Shown here piece after piece: positions 11,338 through 23,000 of a stretch of 64,000 nucleotides of DNA. The stretch comes from Inia geoffrensis. Taxonomy: Eukaryota; Chordata; Mammalia; Artiodactyla; Iniidae. The DNA lies in contig CM070913.1 of the NCBI GenBank assembly GCA_036417435.1, positions 17,824,680-17,888,679 on the forward strand. The letters run 5' to 3'. The first letter of the stretch is position 1. The number at the start of each line of letters is the position of its first letter. Below the pieces are notes generated by a model. It ran no database searches. It was not told where the DNA came from and saw nothing but the letters and a program-made list of their open reading frames with translations. Position numbers and translations under genes: made by a program.

Positions 11338-11494
11338 GGGCTTCCCTGGTGGCACAGTGGTTGAGAGTCCGCCTGCCGATGCAGGGGACATGGGTTCGTG
11401 TCCCGGTCTGGGAAGATCCCACATGCCGCGGAGCGGCTGGGCCCGTGAGCCACGGCCGCTGAGCCTGCACGTCCGGAGTCTGTGCTCCGCAAAA
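11338..11494 (+). mobile_element. Short CHR-type SINE lacking the 3' segment
   Basis: A normal tRNA-like head and middle, but the copy ends after gtgctccgc with a six-base A tail, missing about 40 bp present in other copies. It is flanked by aagacatgag (11328-11337) and aagatatgag (11495-11504), a target-site duplication with one difference. The short form is therefore the original insertion length, not a later deletion. Confidence 0.92.
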
Positions 11495-11504
11495 AAGATA
11501 TGAG

Positions 11505-12594
11505 AAGATGTTAAGAGCCATAACGGAAGTAGTGAAGTATTCTATTAATTAGACATTTAATATTGATATACCATGATTCCTAGGTAATTAGAATTCTGAA
11601 CATTGAACTCATATTGAAGAACTGCAAAATCATATCATAAAGAGAGTACAGTGGTATTATAGCCAATTGTTTCCATGCCTCACCAGATCTCTAAAAAGCA
11701 GGTCACTGAGTTTCTTGTTTGAACCTCTCAGCATTTAGACCTTTGTATGTATCTTATACATGATAGAAATCCAAAACAGGAATGAAGGAACAAATGGTCA
11801 TAGAGGAAATTACTAAGGCAAGACTGTAGATAGTATAGCCTCGGTGTAATGAGAAAAGATTTCCCATGTTTTTACGCCATTAAAATTTACTAAATCATGT
11901 CTTGTACTCGGGCTATAGTAGATTAAATCCTGGCCTTGATTTTTCCAGGCTGCTGAGTTAAAAGAGACCATATTCTCACATATTATTGGAAAAAATAATT
12001 CATATGACCTTCAGGAACTTGTATAAGTATAAATAAGTATGTCCAGCCTCTATTACAGTGAAATTACATTTAGGATTTTTTTTCAAACTGCCTTATAACT
12101 TATAAAAATCATGTTTGATAGCCAATGTTAATACCTTAACTCTGATAATATGTTTTCAAATTGCAGAACCTAATATTTTTAAAGTGACTCAAAATTTTAA
12201 GCCTGTGGTTGCTATCCTGAAGATAAATTTAGTTGTAATTGGGATTCATTGTCACTCAGCCAGGAGGTTGTCATTAAAACAAATTGAAAATGAGAGCATT
12301 GGCTGAACTCTCAAATGGTTGCTTCATGTGTTTGGAAAATCTCTCTGTGACCTATCAGCATCTATCTTGACAGACTCTAGAATGAGAGTGGAAAGGATCT
12401 TGGCTCATGTAAAGAAAGGTGCCCCTTTGATGTCAATTTATAAAATAACCTCAATATGACTAATAAATCAGGCTCACCTGTGGTTCCTAAAATTACCTAC
12501 CCAGATGCAACAAGCCATTGCATGCTACCATATACAGCTCTTACCAAGTTTCATTAATATTTTATAAGAGAAAACTAAATACTCAGGTTTTTAG
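11505..12594. other. Unique AT-rich sequence
   Basis: No coding region or clear repeat. An L2-like fragment may precede this region at about 11195-11290 (cattctttcattgagtaaat...), but it is very weak. Confidence 0.45.
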
Positions 12595-12716
12595 AAGGAT
12601 ATGTGCATAGAATTAAATAAACACATACATATAAAACATTTACAATAACATTTAGAACAGTGCTTGCACATTTAAGTACTCAATAAGTGTGACTGTTATC
12701 ATTAGCTAAATACACT
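12595..12716 (+). mobile_element. MIR tail
   Basis: aaataaacacatacatat, then atttagaacagtgcttgcacatttaagtactcaataagtg and ctgttatcattag follow the 3' end of MIR elements in order. Confidence 0.65.
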
Positions 12717-13202
12717 TTAAAAAGGTCACTTAAGGGGAATAAACACTTTCTGTTTTGGTTCTCTTATTTGGTTAGTTCATATTTAGTCTCAAATTCACGT
12801 GAAAATGTATAATTTTCATAAATTTAAAACAATTATGTAATTATAATAATTTTATAATATAATCCTTATTTTATGTACGGTAATTTTATGTACCTTATAT
12901 TTTCATATTTCTTACACTTATTTCACACCTACAAGAACCTTGTTAGGTGGCCAAGGAAAATCCTATTACAGCCTCTTATTACAGAACAAGGACTAGCGTC
13001 TTGGAGAAGTTACGTTTCCAAGCATACACAGTTATTTTAATCCTACAGGAAACAGCTAAGAAAAGAGCACACTTTTGCCAATGGCAAGCCTAGTGATCTC
13101 TCCACCACCTGTGTGACCTTGTAGTGGTGCAGCAAAACCGGGGGTTCTGTTTGTTTATTTTGTTTTCTTTATAAGTGAAAAAGCCAAATGGTATACTGAA
13201 AA
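12717..13202. other. AT-rich sequence, nothing recognised
   Basis: AT-rich with imperfect inverted stretches such as ataattttataatat, and no gene. Confidence 0.4.
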
Positions 13203-13605
13203 AAGCTTTGGGGTAAATAGACCTGGGGTTGAATGCTGTCTCTGCTGCTCTGATAATAATTACTTTCATTTACTAAGTACCTCTCATATATCAAGCAATT
13301 CATGGAAATTTAGTTAACTTTTGGAACAATTCTGCAAAGTTGGTGCCGCTGCTCTCATTTTATAGATGGAGGTACAGAAATGAGGCTCAAAAAAGTCACT
13401 TTGTAAAAGGCAAGCAGCCAGTGTGGTCTGGATTATAAGCTGGTCCTCTGCATTTTATCGTTCTGATTTCTATCAAACTGTGTGGTAATGCTCATACAAT
13501 GCCCTTTGCCTCATTGAACCTTAGTTTCTTCATTTGTAAAATGGTGATGATGCTACCACTTTGCATGATTTTTGTGAGGTTTAAATAAAAATATAGCTAA
13601 GCCTG
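13203..13605 (+). mobile_element. MIR (+) split by a second MIR
   Basis: The outer MIR starts agctttggggtaaatagacctggg and breaks after tctgctgctctga (13252). It resumes near 13477 with actgtgtggtaatgctc, then gaaccttagtttcttcatttgtaaaatgg and gtgaggtttaaataa. The two halves join into one ordinary MIR when the insert is removed. Confidence 0.68.
13253..13476 (-). mobile_element. MIR, antisense, nested inside another MIR
   Basis: The reverse-oriented MIR order is seen on the plus strand: atttactaagtacctc, cattttatagatggaggtacagaaatgaggctc, gtcactttgtaaaagg and ggattataagctggtcctc. It occupies the gap in the outer MIR. Confidence 0.65.
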
Positions 13606-14644
13606 TTAATAGGAGGAATTCTAAAAAATGGGTTGCTCTTATTTTAGCCAGCTCTATCATTGCCTTTTTGTGCATAGTCTTATTATTTAAATAAACTATA
13701 TATGATTTTGTGCTTTAAAGAAGCCTCACATTTGACTAAATTTTGCAACAACCAATCAGATACTCATTTTATGTTGGAGTGATAAAAGAACTTTTTGATG
13801 CTATTTTTATGTTTAATATCAGTTGTGAGCAAAACTGATGTGGAATGCAAGCTTTTAATTTTTTATTTCCCTTAAGAAAGTCTCCTTAGGCGTATTCTTA
13901 CCTATATAAGAGCCACATATTTTCAGAAAATGTCTGAAAATAAACATTTTCCTCACTAAATTCTATAACTTAAATATTACTTTACTTGGCAGATTGCCAT
14001 TAAGCTTGAGACTCTCGTTTTTGTAGAACATTGTGGAGTCAGATCTCAGTTTCTAAGTCAACACGCCTTTATCAGATAAATTATAAGCATCAAAGAAAAA
14101 TACATGGAGTTTTACAGATCTATAGAAATCCGAGAAGCATCGTTTTGGGCTTCAGGAAACTGAATAAAATGTTCAATGTCAAATAAGAAAAAAAATTGAA
14201 AGTGATGAGACATTCACTTACTTTTTAATTGTATATCAATAAGTTTTTATTAGGCCACTTTACACGTTTCACTGTTCTCTCTATAAAAAAACCACTGACT
14301 TTTTAAAATCTTTTGAAATTTGCTATTTGTATATTTTTCTATGTTTGTAAATGCAAATTTGGCCTGTTTTTAATTAATATTGACAGTGCAAATAAAATAT
14401 GCATTGCAAACTATTAGAAAATATGTTGAATGGACTCAAGACAACATTAAGTATTCTACCCCAGCTTTTGGAACAGGCTTAGGAAGATGTGCCATGAACT
14501 TCTCTCCTCAAACTGTTACTTTCGTATCTATAGGTAAATCTGCTCAATCTTCACTGAAAGAAATAATATGTTGTGAAGCATATTTAGCTAAAAACTATGA
14601 ATTTACATCTTTTCTTCTAACACTGAGTGGAAATTTAGAACTGA
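13606..14644. other. Unique sequence
   Basis: No repeat recognised. The 118-codon frame at 14380-14736 begins here but ends in a MIR and shows no domain, so it is not called as a gene. Confidence 0.45.
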
Positions 14645-14815
14645 GAAGGACTTCTCAGATCAGCGAATCCAATAATTTTATTTTACAGGTAAAGAATCTG
14701 AGAAAGAGAAGGGCTAAGTTAGAGTCAAACAGCTAATTAAGCCATAAGCTATGACCAGAACCCAGAGTTTTTGGCTTTTCTGTGTTATGTCCAATATATT
14801 AGACTGCCTCACTTT
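14645..14815 (-). mobile_element. MIR-like fragment, antisense
   Basis: attttacaggtaaagaatctgag, agagtcaaacagctaatt, accagaacccagagttt and attagactgcctc match the reverse MIR order. Confidence 0.5.
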
Positions 14816-15825
14816 TGGTAGCAAAACAGCTCCTTACGTTCTTATTCCACCCTTCTATTTGAATAATATGGCAAGTATTTCTATAATGATAGACACATAA
14901 TAAATGTTTTAATATAGAAATACTTGTAAGTGTAGAATGTTGTGATCATTGTGATATTAAAACCTGGTTATACTAAAAAAAAACTCTATTATTGTAGAGC
15001 AACTTAAATGTTTCCATGAAAATATTGCATTCAGAATGATGCTTCTAGGACCTCGGTGAAAATGGCAGAGTAGGTAATTCCAAGGGTGATTCCTCTATAG
15101 AAACACCAAAAAACTGAGCAAAAACTATCAGAATCAACTTAGTCAGAATGCTGGAAAATAGTCAAAGGCTAACAGCAATCAAGTAAATGCCAAATCAAGA
15201 AAAAGAAAATTTAAAAACAACAGGAAAGCTTTGCAGCATTTTTACTTGCTCTGTCCCATCCCTCTCCCCATCTGAGAACTGGTCTTGGAAGTTGGACACC
15301 CTGCATTCGAACTGTGGGATTATGATTCCTGACTCAAAAAGGATCAGACAGACATTATTCTCAAAGAATTGTGTTTGTCTGTTTTGACTTGTTTGGGGGC
15401 TATCTAAAGAACTGAGACAGGCGCTTGCTTTTGATTTATTTAACATGCAGCGCTCTCAGGGCAGAAAAGGTGTTATGCAGAGGGTATTCTTTGTAACGTG
15501 AATGGTATTGCCTGAGAAAATAGATTACAGTTGGTAGCAAACAATAGACATGCCAAAAGGCTGGAAGAAAAGCTGGAAAAAGAATTTCTAAGGGAAATTA
15601 GGGCCTTGAAATGTACTTTCATATACCAAAAATTTAGAAAGGCACATGTAAGCCCAGGGCAGAAAGAGCACACAGAAAAGAGTAAGAAGACCTTAAGCTT
15701 TCTCTGATTGAGTTCTAGGCTCAGCACAAGCTGAAAGTGAAGGTTAAGGCAGAGTTAAATGACCTGGCTAAGCTTTGAAAGAGTGTCCCCAACATAGAGC
15801 CAATCTACAAAGACTGGGACAGACC

Positions 15826-15862
15826 TCTCCCTTCCTCCCTCCCTCCCTCCCTTCCTTCCTCC
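15826..15862. repeat. CCTT/CCCT polypyrimidine tract
   Basis: About 37 bp of almost pure pyrimidine in ccctccctcc-type units, inside the old L1/HAL1 element. Its mirror symmetry could support triplex DNA. Confidence 0.8.
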
Positions 15863-16092
15863 AGGAAATCTCTGTCAAAACACTAGTTAACCACAAGGAA
15901 GGAATAAACTTTTTAGAGATAACACACAATTGAGAATACAGAGTTTGTAAGAACAATTTAGAAAAGCCACTAAGCAAACAAACAACTTGAGGGCAGAATC
16001 TGATTTCAAAAGTTACCATATTATAATATTCAAAATTTCCAATTTTCAACAAAAAAGTATGAAACGTGCAAAGAAACAAAAGAGTATGGCCC

Positions 16093-16292
16093 GGGCTTCC
16101 CTGGTGGCGCAGTCGTTGAGTGTCCACCTGCTGAAGCAGGGGACACGGGTTCGTGCCCCGGTCTGGGAAGATCCCACATGCCGTGGAGCGGCTGGGCCCG
16201 TGAGCCATGGCCGCTGAGCCTGCGCGTCCAGAGCCTGTGCTCTGCAACGGGAGAGACCACAAAAGTGAGAGGCCCGCGTACCACAAAAAAAA
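16093..16292 (+). mobile_element. CHR-type SINE with perfect 15-bp target-site duplication
   Basis: A complete CHR copy with tRNA-like head (with a few private substitutions such as cagtcgttgagtgtcc), CHR body and A tail. The identical sequence aaaagagtatggccc flanks it at 16078-16092 and 16293-16307. A perfect duplication shows L1-machinery insertion and relative youth. Confidence 0.97.
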
Positions 16293-17987
16293 AAAAGAGT
16301 ATGGCCCAGTCACAGGAGACATTAATAAAAACTGTCCCTGAGGAAGCTCATATATCAGACTTACTAGACAAATACTTTAAGTCAACTGTATTACATATGT
16401 TCATAGGGCTAAAGAAAACCATGGACAAAGAAATAAAGGAAACTAGGAGAATTATATTTCAACAAATAGAGAATATTGATAAAGAGATAGAAATTATAAA
16501 AGGAACTACACATAAATCTGGAGCTGAAAAATATAATAACTGAAAATCTTACTAAGAGATTTCAGTAGAAGATCTGAGCAGGCACAAGAAAGAATTTGTG
16601 AACTGAAAGTGAGAACAAGTGAAATTATCCAGTCTGAGGAGCAGAAAAAAATAAATGAAGAAAAATGAGTAGAGTCTAAGATCTATGGGACATCATCAAG
16701 CATCATGGTGCACCTAGACTAGACATAATGGGTATGTAAGTGCATAGACATAATGGGCATTCCAGAAAAAAAAGGGAGAGAGAAAGGTCCAGACAGAATA
16801 TTTAAAGACATAATAGTCACACAATTCCCAATCTGATTTAAAAAAAAAAATAAAGGATCTACACATCCAACAAGATCAATGTGGATAAACACAAAGAGAT
16901 CAATACCAAGATATTATAATCAAATTATCCAAAGAAAAAGACAAAAACAGAATCTTGAAAGCAACAAAAAAGAAGTGACTCATTGCATAGAAGGAATACT
17001 TAATAAGATTAGCAGCTAGTTTCTCATCAGAAACCACGGAGGCCAAAAAGGCAGTGAAATGACATGTATAATGTACTGGAAGAAACAAACAAAAAACCCA
17101 CCTATCACTAATTCTATATCTTGCAAAATTGTCATTCAAAAATGAAAGAGATATTAAGACATTTCCAGGTAAAGGTAAGATTTTTGCTAGTATATCTGCT
17201 GTACAATAAATACTAAAGGAAATTCCTAGAGCAGCAATGAAGGGATACCAGCCAGTAATGCAAAACCATATGAAGAAATAGAGAACACTGGCAAAGGTAA
17301 TTACGTAGGTAAATACAAAAGCCAGTGTTATTGTGATTTTTAACTCCCACTTTTTTCTTATGTGATTTAAAAAACAAATACATAAAACAGTAATTATATA
17401 TTGATATTAAAGGATACACAATGTAAAAAGATGTAATTTGTGACAACAGCATGAAGGAGAAGGGATGGAACTGTAAAGGAACAGAGTTTTATATACTACT
17501 GCAGCCAAGATGTTATTAATTCAGAATAGGTTGTTGTAAGTTTAAGAAGCTAATTGTAATGCCCAGGGCAACAGTGAAGAAAATAAAAAATATACAGAAA
17601 AGAAAATGAGAAAGGAATCAAAATAATACAGTACTAAAATCAGTTAAAAACAGTAGATGGCAATAATGGAGGAATTAAATACAAACATATGACATATAGA
17701 AAACAAATAGGAAAATGATAGAAATAAGTCCTTCCTTATCAGTAATCATTAAATATAAATTAATTAAACTCTCCAGTTAAAAGGCTGTGATTGGTAGAAT
17801 GGTAAAATAGTATGATTCAGCCATATGCTGTCTAAAAGAGATTCACCTTAGATACAAAGACACAAATAGGTTGAAAAGATATTCCATTCAATAGTAATGA
17901 AAGGAGAGCTGGGGTGGCTACACTGATACGAACAAAATAAACTTTAAGTCAAAAATTTTTACGAGAGACAAAGAAGGACATTGTATA

Positions 17988-18372
17988 CAGGCGTACCTCT
18001 GAGAGAGTGTGGTTTCAATTCCAGACCACCACAATAAAGAGAATATTGCAATAAAGCAAGTCACATGATTTTTTTGGCTTCCCGGTGTAGATAAAAATTA
18101 TGTTTACACTATAATGTGGTCTATGAAGTATGCAAAAATTATGTCTATAAAAACAATGTACATGCCTTAAAAAAAACAAAACAAAAAATCTTATAATAGT
18201 AACATCAAAGAGGGCTGATCACTGAACGTCATAACAAACATAATAAAAATGAAAAATTTTGAAATATTGTGAGAATTACCAAAATGTGACACAGAGACCT
18301 GAAGTAAGCAACTGCTGTTGGAAAAATGGTATCAATAGACTCACTTGATGCACAGTTTCCCCAAATGAAGAC
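17988..18372 (-). mobile_element. Tigger1-derived non-autonomous DNA transposon, one end lost
   Basis: It starts caggcgtacctc after a TA (17986-17987). It carries Tigger1 subterminal blocks: ccagaccaccacaataaag, gtttacactataatg, aacaatgtacatgcctt, then aatagtaacatcaaag, gagaattaccaaaatgtgac and ctgctgttggaaaaatgg. The transposase gene between the two subterminal regions is deleted (junction about 18175-18195). The far inverted end is missing or unrecognisable, and the copy runs into a GGAA tract. Confidence 0.83.
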
Positions 18373-18385
18373 CCAATGCAGCCAG

Positions 18386-18430
18386 AAAGAAAGGGAGGGG
18401 GAGGGAGGAAGGAAGGAAGGAAGGAAGGAA
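18386..18430. repeat. GGGA/GGAA purine tract
   Basis: About 45 bp of purines: gaaagggagggggagggagg, then tandem aagg units. This is a microsatellite with triplex or weak quadruplex potential. Confidence 0.88.
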
Positions 18431-18502
18431 ACTACAGACCAATATCTCTAATGAACATAGGTGCAAAAATCCTCAAAAAGTACTATCAGACTGAATTCCT
18501 TT
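18428..18502 (+). mobile_element. Short L1 ORF2 RT fragment
   Basis: aactacagaccaatatctctaatgaacatag followed by tgcaaaaatcctcaaaaag is the conserved nucleotide stretch upstream of the L1 RT active site. It may be a remnant of the L1 at 15046-17987 or a separate piece. Confidence 0.65.
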
Positions 18503-18760
18503 TTAAAAAGATGTGTAAAACATATATAAAGGTTTTATTTGTGCTTACAGTGTAGTTGTAGCTGTTATTTTTCAACTCTTGGATTTTTAGGTATATTAAC
18601 AATTGTGCTATTGCAATCTTGTATAATTTACCAATTTTGTCAATTATTGACATGTGCTTTAAATCTACTATAATGGTGGATTTATTAACTTTCCCTGGTA
18701 GTTGTGCCAAGTTCTTATTTTTTGTTGTAACTTGTTGGCCACATAAAAGTTTAAATTTTT

Positions 18761-18962
18761 TTTTTTTTTCGCGGTACGCGGGCCTCTCACTGTTGCAGCC
18801 TCTGCTGTTGCGGAGCACAGGCTCCAGACGCGCAGGCTCAGTGGCCATGGCTCATGGGCCCAGCAGCTCCATGGCATGTGGGATCTTCCTGGACCGGGGC
18901 ATGAACCCGTGTCCCCTGCATCAGCAGGCAGACTCTCAACCACTGCGCCACCAGGGAAGCCC
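18761..18962 (-). mobile_element. CHR-type SINE, antisense, with perfect target-site duplication
   Basis: A reverse-oriented CHR copy (T-run, then gcgggcctctcactg ... accactgcgccaccagggaagccc). The 18-bp sequence ataaaagtttaaattttt is identical at 18743-18760 and 18963-18980. Confidence 0.96.
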
Positions 18963-19225
18963 ATAAAAGTTTAAATTTTTTAATCTTTTTGGAGAAATGA
19001 AACATTTACCCTTTGGTAGCCATAGCTTTTATCTTTAGTAATGCTTTTTGCTGTTCTTTCTGATATTCGTAGAGTTCTATCAGCTTTCCTTTGTTCACTA
19101 GTTGTTTGGCATATCTTTTTCTATACTTTTACTTTCAAACATATCTGTTTACTTATATTTAAGGTGTGTCTCTTTTAAGAGATACATAACTGGATTTTGG
19201 CTTTTTAATTCAATTTCACTTTATC

Positions 19226-19560
19226 AGTTAGGGTAGACTAGATTGCTGTAAAAAATATATAATAGATTCAACGTTTCATTTATCTTTCATATGATGGTCC
19301 TGACTCTCCTGCACCCTGTAGTGCCTTTTTGTCTCTGTGTTAGAGAGTGGAAGATGAAAAAGTGTGAAACTACCTGTGTTGGAGATTTTTGTGGGAAAGG
19401 CCTGGAAGCAGTACTTGTTCTTACATTTGATTGGCTGGAATGTAATTCATAACACTATCTGAAGACATCTGGGGTGTGGAGTCTTTTTGTGCTCAAGAAA
19501 AAAGGGAGACAGTTTTCATGAGTATCTGTAACTGTCTTTGCCATAGTGATAATCTGGTTA
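19226..19560. mobile_element. Unclassified ancient repeat inside old L1
   Basis: The antisense L1 pattern is interrupted by a block starting gttagggtagactagattgctg, passing ggaagcagtacttgttc and acatttgattggctgg. It resembles an old mammalian repeat, but I cannot assign the class with confidence. Confidence 0.35.
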
Positions 19561-19673
19561 TTTTAATTAATAATTTTAATCCATTTATATTTATTATGAT
19601 TACTGATGTATTTGCCTTCATTTCTCTCTTGTCATCTTGTGCTTTCTATTTATCTTATTCTTCCAAACATTTT

Positions 19674-19700
19674 TTTTTGTTTTCCCGTATGGTAACTCAA
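19674..19700 (-). other. Candidate short L1 3' transduction
   Basis: On the minus strand the L1 A tail (19714-19701) is followed by ttgagttaccatacgggaaa plus ac, then a second A-run, then the target-site duplication. The 22-base segment is not L1 sequence and lies within the duplicated borders, as expected when transcription reads past the L1 polyadenylation site. Confidence 0.6.
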
Positions 19701-19714
19701 TTTTTTTTTTTTTT

Positions 19715-20072
19715 ACATCTTTATTGGAGTATAATGGCTTTACAATGTTGTGTTAGTTTCTGCTGTATAACAAAGTGAACCAGCTATATGCATACATATA
19801 TCCCCATATCCCCTCCCTCTTGCGTCTCCCTCCCACCCTCCCTATCCCACCCCTCTAGGTGGTCACAAAGCACCGAGCTGATCTCCCTTGGCTATGCAGC
19901 TGCTTCCCACTAGCTATCTATTTTACATTTGGTTGTCTATATATGTCAATGCTACTCTCTCACTTCATCCTAGCTTACCCTTCCCCCTCCCCGTATCCTC
20001 AACTCCATTTTCTACATCTGCATCTTTATTCCTGTCCTGCCCCTAGGTTCATGAGAACCACTTCGTTTTTTT
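19715..20072 (-). other. L1 3' UTR with G-rich tract
   Basis: On the minus strand this UTR contains repeated GGG runs (C-runs at about 19801-19857 on the plus strand: ccctcccaccctccc), then the agctgattcactttg-type block, ending ccaataaagatgt before the A tail. Its G-rich tract corresponds to 53084-53110 in the other young L1. Confidence 0.8.
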
Positions 20073-23000
20073 TCAGATTCCATATATATGTATTAACATA
20101 TGGTATTTGTTTTTCTCTTTCTGACTTACTTCACTCTTTATGACAGGCTCTAGGTCCACCCACCTCACTACAAATAACTCAATTTTGTTTCTTTTTATGG
20201 CTGAGTAATACTCCATTGTACATATGTGCCTCATCTTCTTTATCCATTCATCTGTCATTGGATACATAGGTTGCTTCCATGTCCTGGCTATTGCAAATAG
20301 TACTGCAGTGAACATTGTGGTACATATCTCTTTTTGAAAGTGGATTTCTGAAGGTATATGGCCAGTAGTGGGATTGCTGGGTCATATGGTAGCTCTATTT
20401 GTAGTTTTTTAAGGAACCTCCATACCGTTCTCCTTAGTGGCTGTATCAATTTACATTCCCACCAACAGTGCAAGAGGTTTCCCTTTTCTCCACACCCTCT
20501 CCAGCATTTATTGTTTGTAGATTTTTGATGATGGCCATTCCAACTGGTGTGAGGTGGTACCTCATTGGGGTTTTGATTTGCATTTCTCTAATGATTAGTG
20601 ATGTTGAACATCCTTTCATGTGTTTGTTGGCAATCTGTATCTCTTTGGAGAAATTTCTATTTAGGTCGTCTGCCCATTTTTGGATTGGGTTGTTTGCTTT
20701 TTTGATATTGAGCTGCCTGAGCTGCTTGTAAGTTTTGGAGATTAATCCTTCGGCAATTGCTTCATTTACAAATATTTTCTCCCATTCTGGGGGTTGTCTT
20801 TTCGTCTTGTTTATGGTATCCTTTGCTGTGCAAAAGCTTTTAAGTTTCATTAGGTCCTATTTGTTTATTTTTGTTTTTATTTCCATTACTCTAGGAGGTG
20901 AGTCAAAAAGGATCTTGCTGTGATTTATGTCATAGAGTGTTCTGCCTATGTATTCCTCTAAGAGTTGTATAGTGTCTGGCCTTACATTTAGGTCTTTAAT
21001 CCATTTTGAGTTTATCCTCCTGTATGGTGTTAGGAAGTGTTCTAATTTCATTCTTTTCCATGTAGCTGTCTGGTTTTCCCAGCACCACTTATTGAAGAGG
21101 CTGTCTTTCCTCCATTGTATATTCTTGCCTCCTTTGTCAAAGATAAGGTGACCATATGTATCTAGGTTTGCCTCTGGGCTTTCTCTCCTATTCTATTGAT
21201 CTCTATTTCTGTTTTTGTGCCAGTACCATACTGTCTTGATTACTGTAGCTTTGTATTATAGTCTGAAGTCAGGAACCCTGATTCCTCCAGCTCCATTGTT
21301 CATTCTCAAGATTGCTTTGGCTGTTTGGGGTCTTTGTGTTTCCATACAAATTATGAAATTTTTTGTTCTAGTTCTGTGAAAAATGCCATTGATAGTTTGA
21401 TAGGGATTGCATTGAATCTGTAGATTGGTTTGGGTACTATAGTCATTTTCACAATGTTGATTCTTCCAATCCAAGAACATGGTATATATCTCTCCATCTG
21501 TTTGCATCACCTTTCATTTCTTTCATCAGTGTCTTATAGTTTTCTGCACACATGTCCTTTGTCTCCTTAGGTAGGTTTATTCCTAGGTATTTATTCTTTT
21601 TGTTACAATGGTAAATGGGAGTGTTTCCTTAATTTCTCTTTAGATTTCTTGTCATTAGTGTATAGGAATGCAAGAGGTTTCTGTGCACTAATTTTGTATC
21701 CTGCGACTTTACTAAATTCATTGATTAGCTCTAGTAGTTTTCTGGTAGCATTTTTAGGTTTCTCTATGTATATAGTATCATGTCGTCTGCAAACAGTGAC
21801 AGTTTTATTTCCGTTCGGATCAGGATTCCTTTTATTTCTTTTTCTTCTCTGATTGCCATGGCTAAAACTTCCAAAACTATGTTGAAAAATAGTGGTAAGA
21901 GTGGGCACACTTGTCTTGTTCCTGATCTTAGATGAAATGGTTTCAGTTTTTCCCCATTGAGAATGATGTTGGCTGTGGGCTTGTCATATATGGCCTTTAT
22001 TATGTTGAGGTAGGTTCCCTCTATGCACACTTTCTGGAGAGTTTTTATCATAAATTGGTGTTGAATTTTGTCGAAAGATTTTCCTGAATCTATTGAGATT
22101 CTCATATGGTTTTTATCCTTCAGTTTTTTAATATGGTATATCACATTGATTGATTTGCCTATATTGAAGAATCCTTGCATTCCTGGGATAAACCACACTT
22201 GATCATGGTGTATGATCCTTTTAATATGTTATTGGATTGTGTTTGCTAGTATTTTGCTGAGGGTTTTTGCATCTATTTTCATGAGTGATATTGGTCTGTA
22301 ATTTTCTTTTTTTGTAGTATATTTGTCTGGTTTTGGTATCAGGGTGATGGTGGCCGCATAGAATGAGTTTGGTAGTGTTCCTTCCTCTGCAGTTTTTTGG
22401 AAGAGTTTGAGAAGGATAGGTGTTAGCTCTTCTCTAAATGTTTGATAGAATTCACCCTGAAGCCATCTGCTCCTTGTTTGTTGGAGGATATTTTGTTGGA
22501 AGATTTTTAATCCCAGTTTCAATTTCAGTGCATGTGATTGGTCTGTTCATATTTTCTATTTCTTCCTGGTTCAGATTTGGACAGTTGTACTTTTCTTTCT
22601 AAGAATTTGTCCGTTTCTTCCAGGTTGTCCATTTTATTGGCATATAGTTGCTTGTAGTAGTCTCTCATGATCCTTTGTATTTCTGCAGTGTCAGTTATTA
22701 CTTCTCCTTTTTCATTATTAATTCTGTGATTTGAGTCTTCTCCCTTGTTTTCTTGATGTGTCTGGGTAATGGTTTATCAGTTTTGTTTATCTTCTCAGAA
22801 AACCAGCTTTTAGTTTTATTGATCTTTGCTATTGTTTCCTTCATTTCTTTTTTCATTTATTTCTTATCTTTATGATTTCTTTCCTGCTAACTTTGGGGGT
22901 TTTTTGTTCTTCTTTCTCTAATTGCTTTAGGTGTAAGGTTAGGTTGTTTATTTGAGATTTTTCTTGTTTCTTGAGGTAGGATTGTATTCCTGTAAACTTC

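Larger units (their letters stand above)
15046..17987 (+). mobile_element. L1M/HAL1-type element, 5' UTR to start of ORF2
   Basis: It begins with an L1 5' end (ggtgaaaatggcagagtagg, then tctatagaaacaccaaaaaac). It passes an ORF1-like region (about 16310-17100: gaaagcaacaaaaaagaagtg, ccacggaggccaaaaaggcagtg) and the inter-ORF spacer (gatgtaatttgtgacaacag). It ends in the endonuclease start of ORF2 (gtccttccttatcagtaatc, ctgtctaaaagagattcac, gagagacaaagaaggacatt). An ORF1-plus-spacer element ending early in ORF2 is the structure known for HAL1. Here the end coincides with a Tigger1 insertion, so simple truncation is also possible. A CHR SINE interrupts it at 16093. Frames are all broken. Confidence 0.7.

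Noticed and set aside
14380..14736. 118-codon open frame on the plus strand
   Set aside because: No domain recognised, and its second half runs through an antisense MIR. Probably chance.
16093..16170. Possible tRNA-Glu gene
   Set aside because: A and B boxes are present, but the sequence is the head of a SINE and lacks a proper cloverleaf and terminator.
15768..16322. 184-codon antisense frame
   Set aside because: It is the antisense reading of a CHR SINE plus neighbouring old L1; the pyrimidine tract supplies lysine and arginine codons.
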